From contig CAVPDC010000001.1 of assembly GCA_963702595.1 (NCBI GenBank), positions 1-64,000 of the forward strand: DNA of 64,000 nucleotides, read 5' to 3'. A program made the position numbers and the translations under genes. Under the pieces are notes generated by a model. It did not search any database. It saw nothing but the letters and a program-made list of their open reading frames with translations, and was not told where the DNA came from. Positions 37,097 through 44,922 of this stretch are shown here, in pieces; the first letter of the stretch is position 1, and each line of letters begins with the position of its first letter. This DNA is from JALORV01 sp963702595 (GTDB lineage Bacteria > Pseudomonadota > Gammaproteobacteria > Burkholderiales > Burkholderiaceae_F).

Positions 37097-37128
37097 AGCC
37101 CTGCCGTCCGCGGCAGGGCTTTTTCTTT
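37097..37128 (+). terminator. Intrinsic terminator after rpmA
   Basis: Perfect 10-base stem AGCCCTGCCG (37097-37106) and CGGCAGGGCT (37111-37120), loop TCCG, followed by TTTTCTTT. It lies only 10 bases before the obgE start, so obgE either depends on read-through or on a promoter inside or before the hairpin. Confidence 0.9.
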
Positions 37129-37137
37129 GGTGATCCG

Positions 37138-38205
37138 TTGAAGTTCGTCGACGAAGCAAGGATCGAGGTTACGGCCGGCAAGGGCGGGGACGGCTGCGCT
37201 TCGTTTCGCCGCGAGAAGTTCATTCCCAAGGGCGGACCGGACGGCGGCGATGGCGGCCGAGGAGGCAGCGTGTGGGTGCGAGCCGATCGCAACCTCAATA
37301 CGCTGATCGACTTTCGCTATGCCCGCCTGCATCGTGCCGGCAACGGCGAATCCGGACGCGGGGCAGACTGCTATGGCGCGGGGGGAAAGGACATCGAACT
37401 GCGCGTGCCAGTGGGTACCCTGATCTTCGATGACGAAACCGGGGACGAACTGGCCGACCTTGCCCACGACGGCGAGCGCGCGTTGCTGGCGGCGGGGGGG
37501 CGCGGCGGTCTCGGCAACCTGCACTTCAAGTCGAGCACCAACCGAGCGCCGCGGCAGTTCACCAAGGGAGAGCCGGGAGAGCATCGCACCCTGCGGCTTG
37601 AACTCAGGGTCCTGGCCGACGTCGGATTGCTCGGCTTGCCGAACGCGGGCAAGTCCACATTCATTCGGGCCGTATCGAATGCGCGCCCGAAGGTCGCCGA
37701 CTACCCGTTCACGACGCTGCAGCCGTATCTCGGCGTGGTCCGTGTTGGTCCCGAGCGCAGCTTTGTCCTCGCCGACGTGCCGGGGCTGATCGAGGGCGCT
37801 GCCGAGGGTGCGGGGCTGGGTCACCAGTTTCTTCGGCACCTGAGCCGGAGTGGATTGCTGCTCCACTTCGTCGATTGCGTCGGGCCGGAGGGGACCGCGG
37901 ATCCGGTCAAGGACGCCCGCATCATTACGGCAGAACTCAAGAAGTTCGACGCGACCATGGCACGCAAGCCGCGCTGGTTCGTGCTGAACAAGATCGACCT
38001 GGTGCCGGCCTCGGATCGCGCCACGCTGGCGGCGGACTTTAAGCGACGGCTCCGTATCAAGTCGCCGGTGCACATGGTGTCTGCAGCGACCGGCGAGGGA
38101 TGTCGCGAACTCGTCGGGGCGGTGCAGAACTTCCTCGACGAACAGCGTGCTCAACTTGCCGCTGCAGCTACGGACGCCTCGACCCCCGGCGAGGTTGCGC
38201 CGTGA
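37138..38205 (+). CDS. obgE: Obg-family GTPase
   Basis: Ribosome-associated GTPase needed for 50S maturation and cell-cycle control. 355 residues. The Gly-rich Obg fold spans residues 1-158 (KFVDEARIEVTAGKGGDG, GGPDGGDGGRGG). G1 is LGLPNAGKSTFI near 164-175, G3 ADVPGLIEGA, G4 NKIDL, G5 SAATGEG. The start is a TTG at 37138; no ATG fits the conserved N-terminus, and the SD is poor. With the terminator directly upstream this suggests low expression. The end overlaps proB (GTGA). Confidence 0.96.
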   Translation: MKFVDEARIEVTAGKGGDGCASFRREKFIPKGGPDGGDGGRGGSVWVRADRNLNTLIDFRYARLHRAGNGESGRGADCYGAGGKDIELRVPVGTLIFDDETGDELADLAHDGERALLAAGGRGGLGNLHFKSSTNRAPRQFTKGEPGEHRTLRLELRVLADVGLLGLPNAGKSTFIRAVSNARPKVADYPFTTLQPYLGVVRVGPERSFVLADVPGLIEGAAEGAGLGHQFLRHLSRSGLLLHFVDCVGPEGTADPVKDARIITAELKKFDATMARKPRWFVLNKIDLVPASDRATLAADFKRRLRIKSPVHMVSAATGEGCRELVGAVQNFLDEQRAQLAAAATDASTPGEVAP

Positions 38206-39317
38206 CTTCCTTTCAACATGCCCGTAGGGTCGTGGTGAAGGTAGGCAGCAGCCTGGTCACGAATGAAGGCCGCGGGCTCGACGCCGACGCCATCGCGCGC
38301 TGGGCGCGCCAGATTGCCGACTTGAGGGCGCAGGGCAAACAAGTCGTCCTGGTTTCGAGCGGGGCCATCGCTGAAGGCATGCAGAGACTCGGTTGGGCGC
38401 GGCGACCGCAGCAGATTCACGAACTTCAGGCCGCGGCGGCCGTCGGTCAAATGGGCCTGGCGCAGGCCTATGAAACACAGTTTCGCGCGTTGGGTCTGCA
38501 CACGGCCCAGGTGCTGCTGACGCATGCCGATCTGGCCGATCGCGCACGCTATCTGAATGCGCGGTCTACGCTTTTCACGCTGCTCGAACTTGGCGTGGTC
38601 CCGGTCATCAACGAGAACGACACCGTCGTAACCGACGAAATCAAGTTCGGCGACAACGACACGCTGGCCGCACTGGTGACCAACCTCATCGAGGCCGACG
38701 CGCTCGTCATCCTGACCGACCAGACCGGTCTGTTTTCAGCCGATCCTCGCCGCGATCCGGCCGCCAAGCTCGTCCGCGCCGCGACCGCGGGCGATCCCGT
38801 ACTCGAGTCCATGGCGGGTGGCGCGGGATCTTCCATTGCGCGCGGCGGAATGCTGACGAAGGTCCTCGCGGCCAAGAGGGCGGCCCGCAGTGGTGCCCAC
38901 ACGGTCATCGCGTCGGGTCGCGAGGCCGATGTCCTGCTCCGGCTATCCGCTGGGGAGGCCATCGGGTCGGAACTGATGGCGTCCACCGCTGTACTCACGG
39001 CGCGCAAGCAATGGCTGGCCGACCACCTGCTATTGAAGGGACGCGTGGTCCTCGACGAGGGTGCCGCGCGCGCACTCGCGTCCGGTGGCAAGAGCCTGCT
39101 GCCGATTGGAGTCGTCGAAGTGATCGGAGAATTTCAGCGCGGCGATGTCGTCGGCTGCGTCACGCAGGGCGGGCGCGAGATCGCGCGCGGGCTGGTCAAC
39201 TATGCGAGCGGCGACGCGCGCCAGATCGCGCGCAAGCCCACCGGTGAAATCCAGGCCACCTTGGGCTACATCGAAGAGCCCGAACTGATCCACCGCGACA
39301 ACCTTGTGTTGCTCTAG
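38202..39317 (+). CDS. proB: Glutamate 5-kinase
   Basis: First enzyme of proline synthesis. 371 residues: an amino-acid kinase domain beginning RVVVKVGSSLVTNEGRG, with LVSSGAIAEG, VINENDTVV and FGDNDTLAALV, and a C-terminal PUA domain (GRVVLDEGAARAL to the end). The kinase is feedback-inhibited by proline in relatives. GTG 38202 overlaps the obgE stop; the conserved N-terminus begins a few codons later. The obgE-proB-rppH/proS neighbourhood is typical of betaproteobacteria. Confidence 0.96.
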   Translation: MTSFQHARRVVVKVGSSLVTNEGRGLDADAIARWARQIADLRAQGKQVVLVSSGAIAEGMQRLGWARRPQQIHELQAAAAVGQMGLAQAYETQFRALGLHTAQVLLTHADLADRARYLNARSTLFTLLELGVVPVINENDTVVTDEIKFGDNDTLAALVTNLIEADALVILTDQTGLFSADPRRDPAAKLVRAATAGDPVLESMAGGAGSSIARGGMLTKVLAAKRAARSGAHTVIASGREADVLLRLSAGEAIGSELMASTAVLTARKQWLADHLLLKGRVVLDEGAARALASGGKSLLPIGVVEVIGEFQRGDVVGCVTQGGREIARGLVNYASGDARQIARKPTGEIQATLGYIEEPELIHRDNLVLL

Positions 39318-39325
39318 CACGGGGG

Positions 39326-39925
39326 CTAGGTCGAATCTCCCCCGGGTGGAGCCGTGGCTTGCAGCGTGGCGGAAGGGGCGTCCGAGCCGAGTTCCGCGCA
39401 CGTGCCAAAACGGGCCGGTCGCGGCCGCGATGCCTTCTGGTGGGGTCGACCCGGCCTGAACACGAAGCGCGACAGCTCGATCAGCGCCTGCTGGTAGACG
39501 TCGCGCTTGAACTCGATTACGGCATCGAGCGGCACCCAGTACTCGTGCCAGCGCCACGCATCGAATTCCGGATGCGTCGTCGCGCGCAGGCTCACGTCGC
39601 AGTCGCGGCCCGTGAGTCGCAACAGAAACCAGATCTGCTTCTGCCCGCGGTAGTTCCCGCGCAAGTCGCGCCGTATCCACTGCTCAGGCACGTCATAACG
39701 CAGCCAGTCCCTCGTGCGGCCGACGATCTTCACATGCTCCGACTTGAGGCCTACTTCTTCCCAAAGCTCACGCAGCATCGCCTGCTCAGGCGATTCTCCG
39801 TGCTTGATGCCGCCTTGCGGAAACTGCCACGAATGTTGTTTAACGCGCTTGCCCCAGAAGACGTCGTTGCGGCTGTTGAGCAGGATGATGCCGACGTTCG
39901 GGCGGTACCCGTCCTTGTCCAGCAT
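39326..39925 (-). CDS. rppH: RNA pyrophosphohydrolase
   Basis: Nudix enzyme that removes pyrophosphate from 5' ends of mRNA, starting decay; 199 residues. It begins MLDKDGYRPNVGIILLN. The Nudix box is GGIKHGESPEQAMLRELWEE followed by VGL (about 38-60). The C-terminal 50 residues after FVFRPGR are an unconserved, low-complexity extension. On the minus strand a TATAAT lies at 39958-39963, with an AGGGG before the ATG. Tail to tail with proB, divergent from proS. Confidence 0.94.
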   Translation of the reverse strand: MLDKDGYRPNVGIILLNSRNDVFWGKRVKQHSWQFPQGGIKHGESPEQAMLRELWEEVGLKSEHVKIVGRTRDWLRYDVPEQWIRRDLRGNYRGQKQIWFLLRLTGRDCDVSLRATTHPEFDAWRWHEYWVPLDAVIEFKRDVYQQALIELSRFVFRPGRPHQKASRPRPARFGTCAELGSDAPSATLQATAPPGGDST

Positions 39926-40010
39926 GCCAACCCCTGAACCTTTAGAATCTGCGACCCATTATAGGGGTCGCACTTTTCGCGATCACAACGACGAAAAGTC
40001 CGGTCTTTAC

Positions 40011-41750
40011 ATGCGCGCCAAAGAGTTCCTGATTTCCACGCTGAAAGAGGCGCCGGCCGACGCCGAGGTCGTCAGCCATTCCCTGATGCTGCGCGCGGGG
40101 ATGATCAAAAAGCTGGCCGCCGGTATCTACACCTACATGCCGATGGGCCTGCGCGTGATCCGCAAGATCGAAACCATCATCCGCGAGGAGATGAACCGCG
40201 CCGGCGCCGTGGAGTTGTTGATGCCTGTGATCCAGCCTGCCGAGCTCTGGATGGAATCCGGCCGCTGGCACAAGATGGGGCCGGAATTGCTGCGGCTGAA
40301 GGACCGGCACGACCGTGATTTCATCGTGCAGCCGACCAGCGAGGAGGTCGTCGTCGACATCGTCCGCGAAGTGGTCCGCAGCTACAAGCAATTGCCGATC
40401 AATCTGTATCACATCCAGACCAAGTTCCGCGACGAGCGGCGACCGCGCTTTGGTGTCATGCGCGGACGCGAGTTCACGATGAAGGACGCCTACTCGTTCG
40501 ATCGCGATGAAGCCGGTGCGATGACGAGCTACCGTGCGATGTACGACGCCTATGTCCGCATTTTCGAGCGCATGGGCCTCACCTTTCGTGCCGTGGCCGC
40601 GGACACTGGAAACATCGGCGGCAAGGCAAGCCATGAGTTCCAGGTGATCGCCGATACCGGCGAAGACGCGATCGCCTATTGCCCGACGTCGGAATACGCG
40701 GCCAACGTCGAAATGGCCGAAGCTTTGCCGTTGATTGCCACGCGAGCGGCGCCGGCCGAGTCTCTCGCGAAGACGGCGACGCCGGGCAAGGAGAAGTGCG
40801 AGGACGTTGCGGCATTTCTCGGGTTGCCGCTCGAGCGGACGGTCAAGTCGATCGTGCTTGCGGTCGATGCTTCGACCGGAAATGAGCCCGCACCGGCGGA
40901 GATCTGGCTGGTGCTGATTCGGGGCGATCACGAGCTCAACGAGATCAAGGTCGGCAAGTTAGACGGACTCAAGGGTGGCTTTCGCTTCGCCACAGAGGTT
41001 GAGATCCTCGACACTTTTGGCTGCAAGCCCGGCTACCTGGGTCCGATCGGCACGCGCCGGCCGGTGCGCGTCGTGACCGACCGTACCGTGGCCAATATGA
41101 GCGACTTCGTTAGTGGTGCCAATGACGAGGGTTACCACTACACCGGCGTCAATTGGGGAAGGGATTCGCCTGAGCCGGTCGTGGCGGACGTGCGCAGTGT
41201 CGTCGCGGGTGATCCGTCGCCCGACGGCAAGGGCGTGCTGGCGATCCAGCGCGGGATCGAAGTCGGTCACGTTTTCGCCGGCCTGCCCTATCCGGAGCAG
41301 ATGAATCTCAGCTTCATCGACGAGGATGGTCAGTCAAGGCGCATGCTGATGGGCTGCTATGGCATCGGCGTTACACGACTTCTTGGCGCTGCGATCGAGC
41401 AGAACAACGACGCCAAGGGAATCATCTGGCCAGCCGCGCTGGCCCCTTTCACGGTGGTGATCACACCCGTCGGCTACGGCAAGTCGGAAGTGGTGCGCCA
41501 AGCCGCCGATCATCTCCATGCCGAGCTGCAAACAGCGGGTGTCGACGTACTGCTCGATGATCGCGACGAGCGACCGGGTGTGATGTTCGCTGAGATGGAA
41601 CTGATCGGTATCCCGCATCGAATCACGATCGGCGAGCGGGCGCTCAAGAATGGGCAGGTCGAGTACGTCGACCGGCGCACGCTGCAGACGGCGCTGGTGC
41701 CTCTCGCGGACGCCTACGCCTTTGTCCGCGGACTGCTTCCTCGCGCGTGA
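40011..41750 (+). CDS. proS: Prolyl-tRNA synthetase
   Basis: Class II aminoacyl-tRNA synthetase of the bacterial type with an editing domain. 579 residues. Motif 1 lies around YTYMPMGLRVIRKIE; motif 2 is FRDERRPRFGVMRGREFTMKD; motif 3 is near the end of the catalytic part (GCYGIGVTRLLGA). The YbaK-like INS editing domain occupies about 225-395. The C-terminal anticodon-binding domain holds VLLDDRDERPGVMFAEMELIG. ATG 40011 begins the conserved MRAKEFLISTLKEAP; the longer open frame upstream covers the rppH start and is not part of it. Confidence 0.97.
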   Translation: MRAKEFLISTLKEAPADAEVVSHSLMLRAGMIKKLAAGIYTYMPMGLRVIRKIETIIREEMNRAGAVELLMPVIQPAELWMESGRWHKMGPELLRLKDRHDRDFIVQPTSEEVVVDIVREVVRSYKQLPINLYHIQTKFRDERRPRFGVMRGREFTMKDAYSFDRDEAGAMTSYRAMYDAYVRIFERMGLTFRAVAADTGNIGGKASHEFQVIADTGEDAIAYCPTSEYAANVEMAEALPLIATRAAPAESLAKTATPGKEKCEDVAAFLGLPLERTVKSIVLAVDASTGNEPAPAEIWLVLIRGDHELNEIKVGKLDGLKGGFRFATEVEILDTFGCKPGYLGPIGTRRPVRVVTDRTVANMSDFVSGANDEGYHYTGVNWGRDSPEPVVADVRSVVAGDPSPDGKGVLAIQRGIEVGHVFAGLPYPEQMNLSFIDEDGQSRRMLMGCYGIGVTRLLGAAIEQNNDAKGIIWPAALAPFTVVITPVGYGKSEVVRQAADHLHAELQTAGVDVLLDDRDERPGVMFAEMELIGIPHRITIGERALKNGQVEYVDRRTLQTALVPLADAYAFVRGLLPRA

Positions 41751-42406
41751 GCAGACCAGCACGCCTCGGTCGTCGTGGTTTCCTGGTCGGTGTCGGCGCC
41801 CTTGTCCTCGCGCCGAAGGTGGCCTGGGCGGGCGCCCAGAAGTACGAACCGCTGTCCGATTCGGTCCGGGTCGCGCTAGCCGGCCAGATTGCGGACAGTC
41901 GCCCGCCCGAGCGAACGTTCACAACAATCGATGAGCGCATTGCCTACCTCGCCTGGCTGGGCGAGATGTCCGAGCGCTTGCGTGGGCGCATCGGCGACTA
42001 CACAGCGCGGGTCGAGTTCCTGAAGACGCTCGACTATGAAGCCACCCGGGCCGGACTCGATCGCCAGCTGGTACTCGGCCTGATCACGGTGGAGAGCAAC
42101 TTTCGCAAGTACGCGGTTTCGGTGGCCGGTGCGCGCGGATTCATGCAGGTGATGCCCTTCTGGACAAAGCTCATCGGCGATGGCGAGCCGCGGCGGCTGT
42201 TCGAGATGCGAACAAATCTGCGCTACGGCAACGTGATCCTGCGGCACTACCTGGATATCGAAAAGGGGGATCTGTTCATGGCGCTCGGCCGCTACAACGG
42301 CAGTCGAGGTCGGCCGCAGTATCCCAACGCCGTGCTGGCCGCATGGCACGGGCGCTGGCGTTACGAGCCGCCGGCAAGGCCGGTCGCGCCATCTCCCAGG
42401 GCCTGA
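41747..42406 (+). CDS. Lytic transglycosylase, SLT domain
   Basis: 219 residues. The N-terminus has a Tat-like signal, LGRRGFLVGVGALVLAP ending in VAWA, for export to the periplasm. The SLT domain has the catalytic Glu in LGLITVESNFRKYAVSVAGA (about residue 115) and GFMQVMPFW, then ALGRYNGSRGR. It would cleave glycan strands to form anhydro-muropeptides, later processed by AmpD (48168). GTG 41747 overlaps the proS stop, indicating coupling. Tail to tail with ffh, 1 base apart. Confidence 0.9.
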   Translation: MSRPARLGRRGFLVGVGALVLAPKVAWAGAQKYEPLSDSVRVALAGQIADSRPPERTFTTIDERIAYLAWLGEMSERLRGRIGDYTARVEFLKTLDYEATRAGLDRQLVLGLITVESNFRKYAVSVAGARGFMQVMPFWTKLIGDGEPRRLFEMRTNLRYGNVILRHYLDIEKGDLFMALGRYNGSRGRPQYPNAVLAAWHGRWRYEPPARPVAPSPRA

Positions 42407-42407
42407 A

Positions 42408-43796
42408 TCAGCGCCGGGGCATCCCGGGCATGTTCGGCATGCCGCGCAGCGCGCCTAGGCCACGCATCATCTTGGCCAGTCCGCCCTTTTTCATCTGCTT
42501 CATCATCGACTGCATCTGCTCGAACTGATTGAGCAGCCGGTTGACTTCCTGCACCGGAACGCCCGCGCCGGCCGCGATCCGCCGCTTGCGCGAGGCCTTG
42601 ATGAGCTCCGGCTTGGACCGCTCGCCGGGCGTCATCGAGGAGATGATGCCTTCGATGCGGCGGATCTGCTTTTCGCTGTCCGCCGCATTCACCTGGCCCG
42701 CGGCTTGCGCGAACTGCGCGGGCAGCTTATCCACCAGGCCGGCGAGGCCGCCCATCTTGCGCATCTGGCCGACCTGTTCACGGAAGTCGTTCAGATCAAA
42801 GCGCTCCCCGGACTGCATGCGGCGCGCGAACTTCTGTGCGCTGTCGACATCGACCGCCTTCTTCACATCCTCGACGAGCGAGACGATGTCGCCCATGCCG
42901 AGCACGCGTCCCGCCATGCCGGCCGGGTTGAAGCGCTCGAAGCCCGAGAGCTTCTCGCCGACGCCGACGAACTTGATGGGCTTGCCGGTGACCTGGCGCA
43001 CGGAGAGCGCGGCGCCGCCGCGCGAGTCGCCGTCCAACTTGGTGAGAATGACGCCGGTCAGTGGCAGTCGGTCAGCGAACACCTTGGCCGTGTTGACGGC
43101 GTCCTGTCCCAACATCGCGTCGACGACAAAGAGCGTCTCAATCGGCGTCAGTCGCTGCTCGAGCGCGGCGACCTCCTGCATCATCGCTTCGTCGATTGCC
43201 AGTCGGCCGGCGGTGTCGACGATCAGGACATCGAAGAACTGTCGCTTGGCGTGGTGAAGTGCACGGTCGGCGATGTCGAGCGGCGCGTCTTCCACGGCGG
43301 AAGGAAAGAATTCCGCTTCCGCCTGGGCCGCCACGGTGCGCAGCTGTTCGATGGCAGCCGGGCGGTAGACGTCGGTCGACACCAGCAGAACCTTCTTCTT
43401 GCGCTCCTCATGCAGCCACTTGGCGAGCTTTCCAGCTGTCGTCGTCTTGCCGGCCCCCTGCAGGCCTGCGAGCAGGATCACCGCCGGTGGCTGGGTCACC
43501 AGTGAAAGGTCGCGTGCCTCTTCGGGGAGGTCTCCTCCCATCAACTGCGTCAGCTCGCGCTGAACGACGCCGACCAGCGCCTGACCCGGCGTCAGGCTGC
43601 CGACGACCTCTTCGCCGAGGGCCTGCTCCTTGATGCGTGCGATGAAGTCGCGCACGACGGGCAGCGCGACGTCAGCCTCGAGCAATGCCACGCGAACCTC
43701 GCGCAGCATGTCCTGCATGTTCTGTTCGGTCAGTCGTGCCTGGCCGCGCATCGTCTTGACGACGCGCGCCAGCTTGGTTGTCAGCTGTTCGAGCAT
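42408..43796 (-). CDS. ffh: Signal recognition particle protein Ffh
   Basis: SRP54 GTPase that targets membrane proteins with 4.5S RNA. 462 residues. The N domain is at 1-90; G1 is LLAGLQGAGKTTTAGKLAKW with the P-loop at 111-118; DTAGR and TKLDGDSRGG follow. The Met-rich M domain is at the C-terminus (MQSMMKQMKKGGLAKMMRGL). ATG 43796 begins the conserved MLEQLTTKLARVVKTMRG; the upstream extension of the frame is antisense to ccsA and is not real. Confidence 0.97.
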   Translation of the reverse strand: MLEQLTTKLARVVKTMRGQARLTEQNMQDMLREVRVALLEADVALPVVRDFIARIKEQALGEEVVGSLTPGQALVGVVQRELTQLMGGDLPEEARDLSLVTQPPAVILLAGLQGAGKTTTAGKLAKWLHEERKKKVLLVSTDVYRPAAIEQLRTVAAQAEAEFFPSAVEDAPLDIADRALHHAKRQFFDVLIVDTAGRLAIDEAMMQEVAALEQRLTPIETLFVVDAMLGQDAVNTAKVFADRLPLTGVILTKLDGDSRGGAALSVRQVTGKPIKFVGVGEKLSGFERFNPAGMAGRVLGMGDIVSLVEDVKKAVDVDSAQKFARRMQSGERFDLNDFREQVGQMRKMGGLAGLVDKLPAQFAQAAGQVNAADSEKQIRRIEGIISSMTPGERSKPELIKASRKRRIAAGAGVPVQEVNRLLNQFEQMQSMMKQMKKGGLAKMMRGLGALRGMPNMPGMPRR

Positions 43797-43827
43797 GGAA
43801 CGGAAGAGAGTGGGACGAGGCAGCGCA

Positions 43828-43836
43828 TGGTATAAA
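43828..43836 (+). promoter_or_regulatory. Extended -10 promoter element before the ccsA-like gene
   Basis: TGG followed by TATAAA (43831-43836), ending 5 bases before ATG 43842. A transcript would start at or just inside the start codon. It lies in the 45-base gap between the divergent ffh and ccsA-like genes. No -35 is evident, which is tolerated with extended -10 elements. Confidence 0.4.
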
Positions 43837-43841
43837 TCTTC

Positions 43842-44681
43842 ATGCTTCTGCGCTCCGAGTGGCTCGTATTGTACGGCGCCGTCGTCGCGCTTTATCTCCT
43901 CGTGACCTGGCGGGAGTGGACGACGCTCGGCACCAGTTCCCAGCGTCTGCCGATCTGGCCCAGCGTTATCCTGGTGGTCGCCTTCGGGCTGCACGGTGTC
44001 CTGCTTTGGCAGGCGATCATCGGGCCCGAGCAGTTCCGGTTTGGCTTTGCACATGCGCTCTCGGCCACGCTCTGGCTGACGGTCCTGATTGTCTGGGCCG
44101 AGAGCTACTTCTCGGCCTCACGCGGCCTGTTGCTGCTGGTGCTGCCGTTGGCCGCTGTCGCATCGGGGCTTCCGGTCCTGTTTCCGGGCTCGGTGCTCGG
44201 GCCAGGAACCGCGTCGCCCGTGTTCCGGCTCCACTTATTGCTCGCTATCCTTGCCTACAGCCTGCTGACGATCGCGGCGATGCAGGCACTGCTGATGGCA
44301 ACGATCGACCGACGCCTGCATGGCGATGTGCTCGGCGAACGTTCCCGGCTGGCGCGTTTCCTCGACCGCCTGCCACCGCTGCTGGCGATGGAAACCGTGC
44401 TGTTCCGCCTGATCACGGCAGGGTTCGTGTTGCTGACGGCTACGCTGGTGAGCGGGGTCTTTTTCTCCGAACAGCTTTTCGGCCGCCCGCTACGCTTGGA
44501 TCACAAGACGGTGTTCACGATCGCCGCATGGGCTGTATTTGGTGGCCTGCTGATGGGGCGCATGTTCTTTGGCTGGCGCGGTCGGACGGCGCTGCGATGG
44601 ACGCTGATCGGATTCGCGATGCTGATGCTGGCCTATGTCGGCAGCCGATTTGTGCTTGAAGTCTTGCTGGGACGGGTGTGA
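43842..44681 (+). CDS. CcsA/YpjD-type cytochrome c assembly membrane protein
   Basis: 279 residues with eight or so membrane segments. LHGVLLWQAII, FAHALSATLWLTVLIVWAES and LHLLLAILAYSLLTIAAMQA match the inner-membrane protein family YpjD/CcsA/HemX (cytochrome c assembly domain), whose conserved His residues in other members bind heme. Here candidate His lie in the LHGVLLWQ, FRLHLLL and LRLDHKTVFTIAAW segments. The precise function in this genus is not known. It stands between ffh and pilS as in other Burkholderiales. Confidence 0.82.
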   Translation: MLLRSEWLVLYGAVVALYLLVTWREWTTLGTSSQRLPIWPSVILVVAFGLHGVLLWQAIIGPEQFRFGFAHALSATLWLTVLIVWAESYFSASRGLLLLVLPLAAVASGLPVLFPGSVLGPGTASPVFRLHLLLAILAYSLLTIAAMQALLMATIDRRLHGDVLGERSRLARFLDRLPPLLAMETVLFRLITAGFVLLTATLVSGVFFSEQLFGRPLRLDHKTVFTIAAWAVFGGLLMGRMFFGWRGRTALRWTLIGFAMLMLAYVGSRFVLEVLLGRV

Positions 44682-44914
44682 TGGGCCGGATCCTCTTTTT
44701 CGTGTTGCTCGCCGTTTTGGTCTATGTGGGATGGCAATGGATGCAGCGAGCTGCACGCCGCGAAACAGTGGCGCGCGACGATGCCAAGCCGCTGCCGCAG
44801 GCCATGGTGAGCTGCGCGGCGTGCGGGCTGCACCTGCCGCGGCAGGAGGCACTGGTCGCCGATGACCGGTTCTACTGCAGCGAAGAACATCGCCGTCGCG
44901 GCGACGGCACCTGA
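44681..44914 (+). CDS. PP0621-family small membrane/zinc-binding protein
   Basis: 77 residues. One N-terminal membrane segment (ILFFVLLAVLVYVGWQWM), then a C-terminal part with Cys pairs in MVSCAACGLHLP and a CSEEHR motif, arranged like a small zinc ribbon. Family known from P. putida PP0621; function unknown. ATG 44681 overlaps the previous stop (TGATG). Genes of this family regularly precede pilS-pilR in betaproteobacteria, so a role with the sensor is possible but unproven. Confidence 0.8.
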   Translation: MGRILFFVLLAVLVYVGWQWMQRAARRETVARDDAKPLPQAMVSCAACGLHLPRQEALVADDRFYCSEEHRRRGDGT

Positions 44915-44922
44915 ATTTCCCG

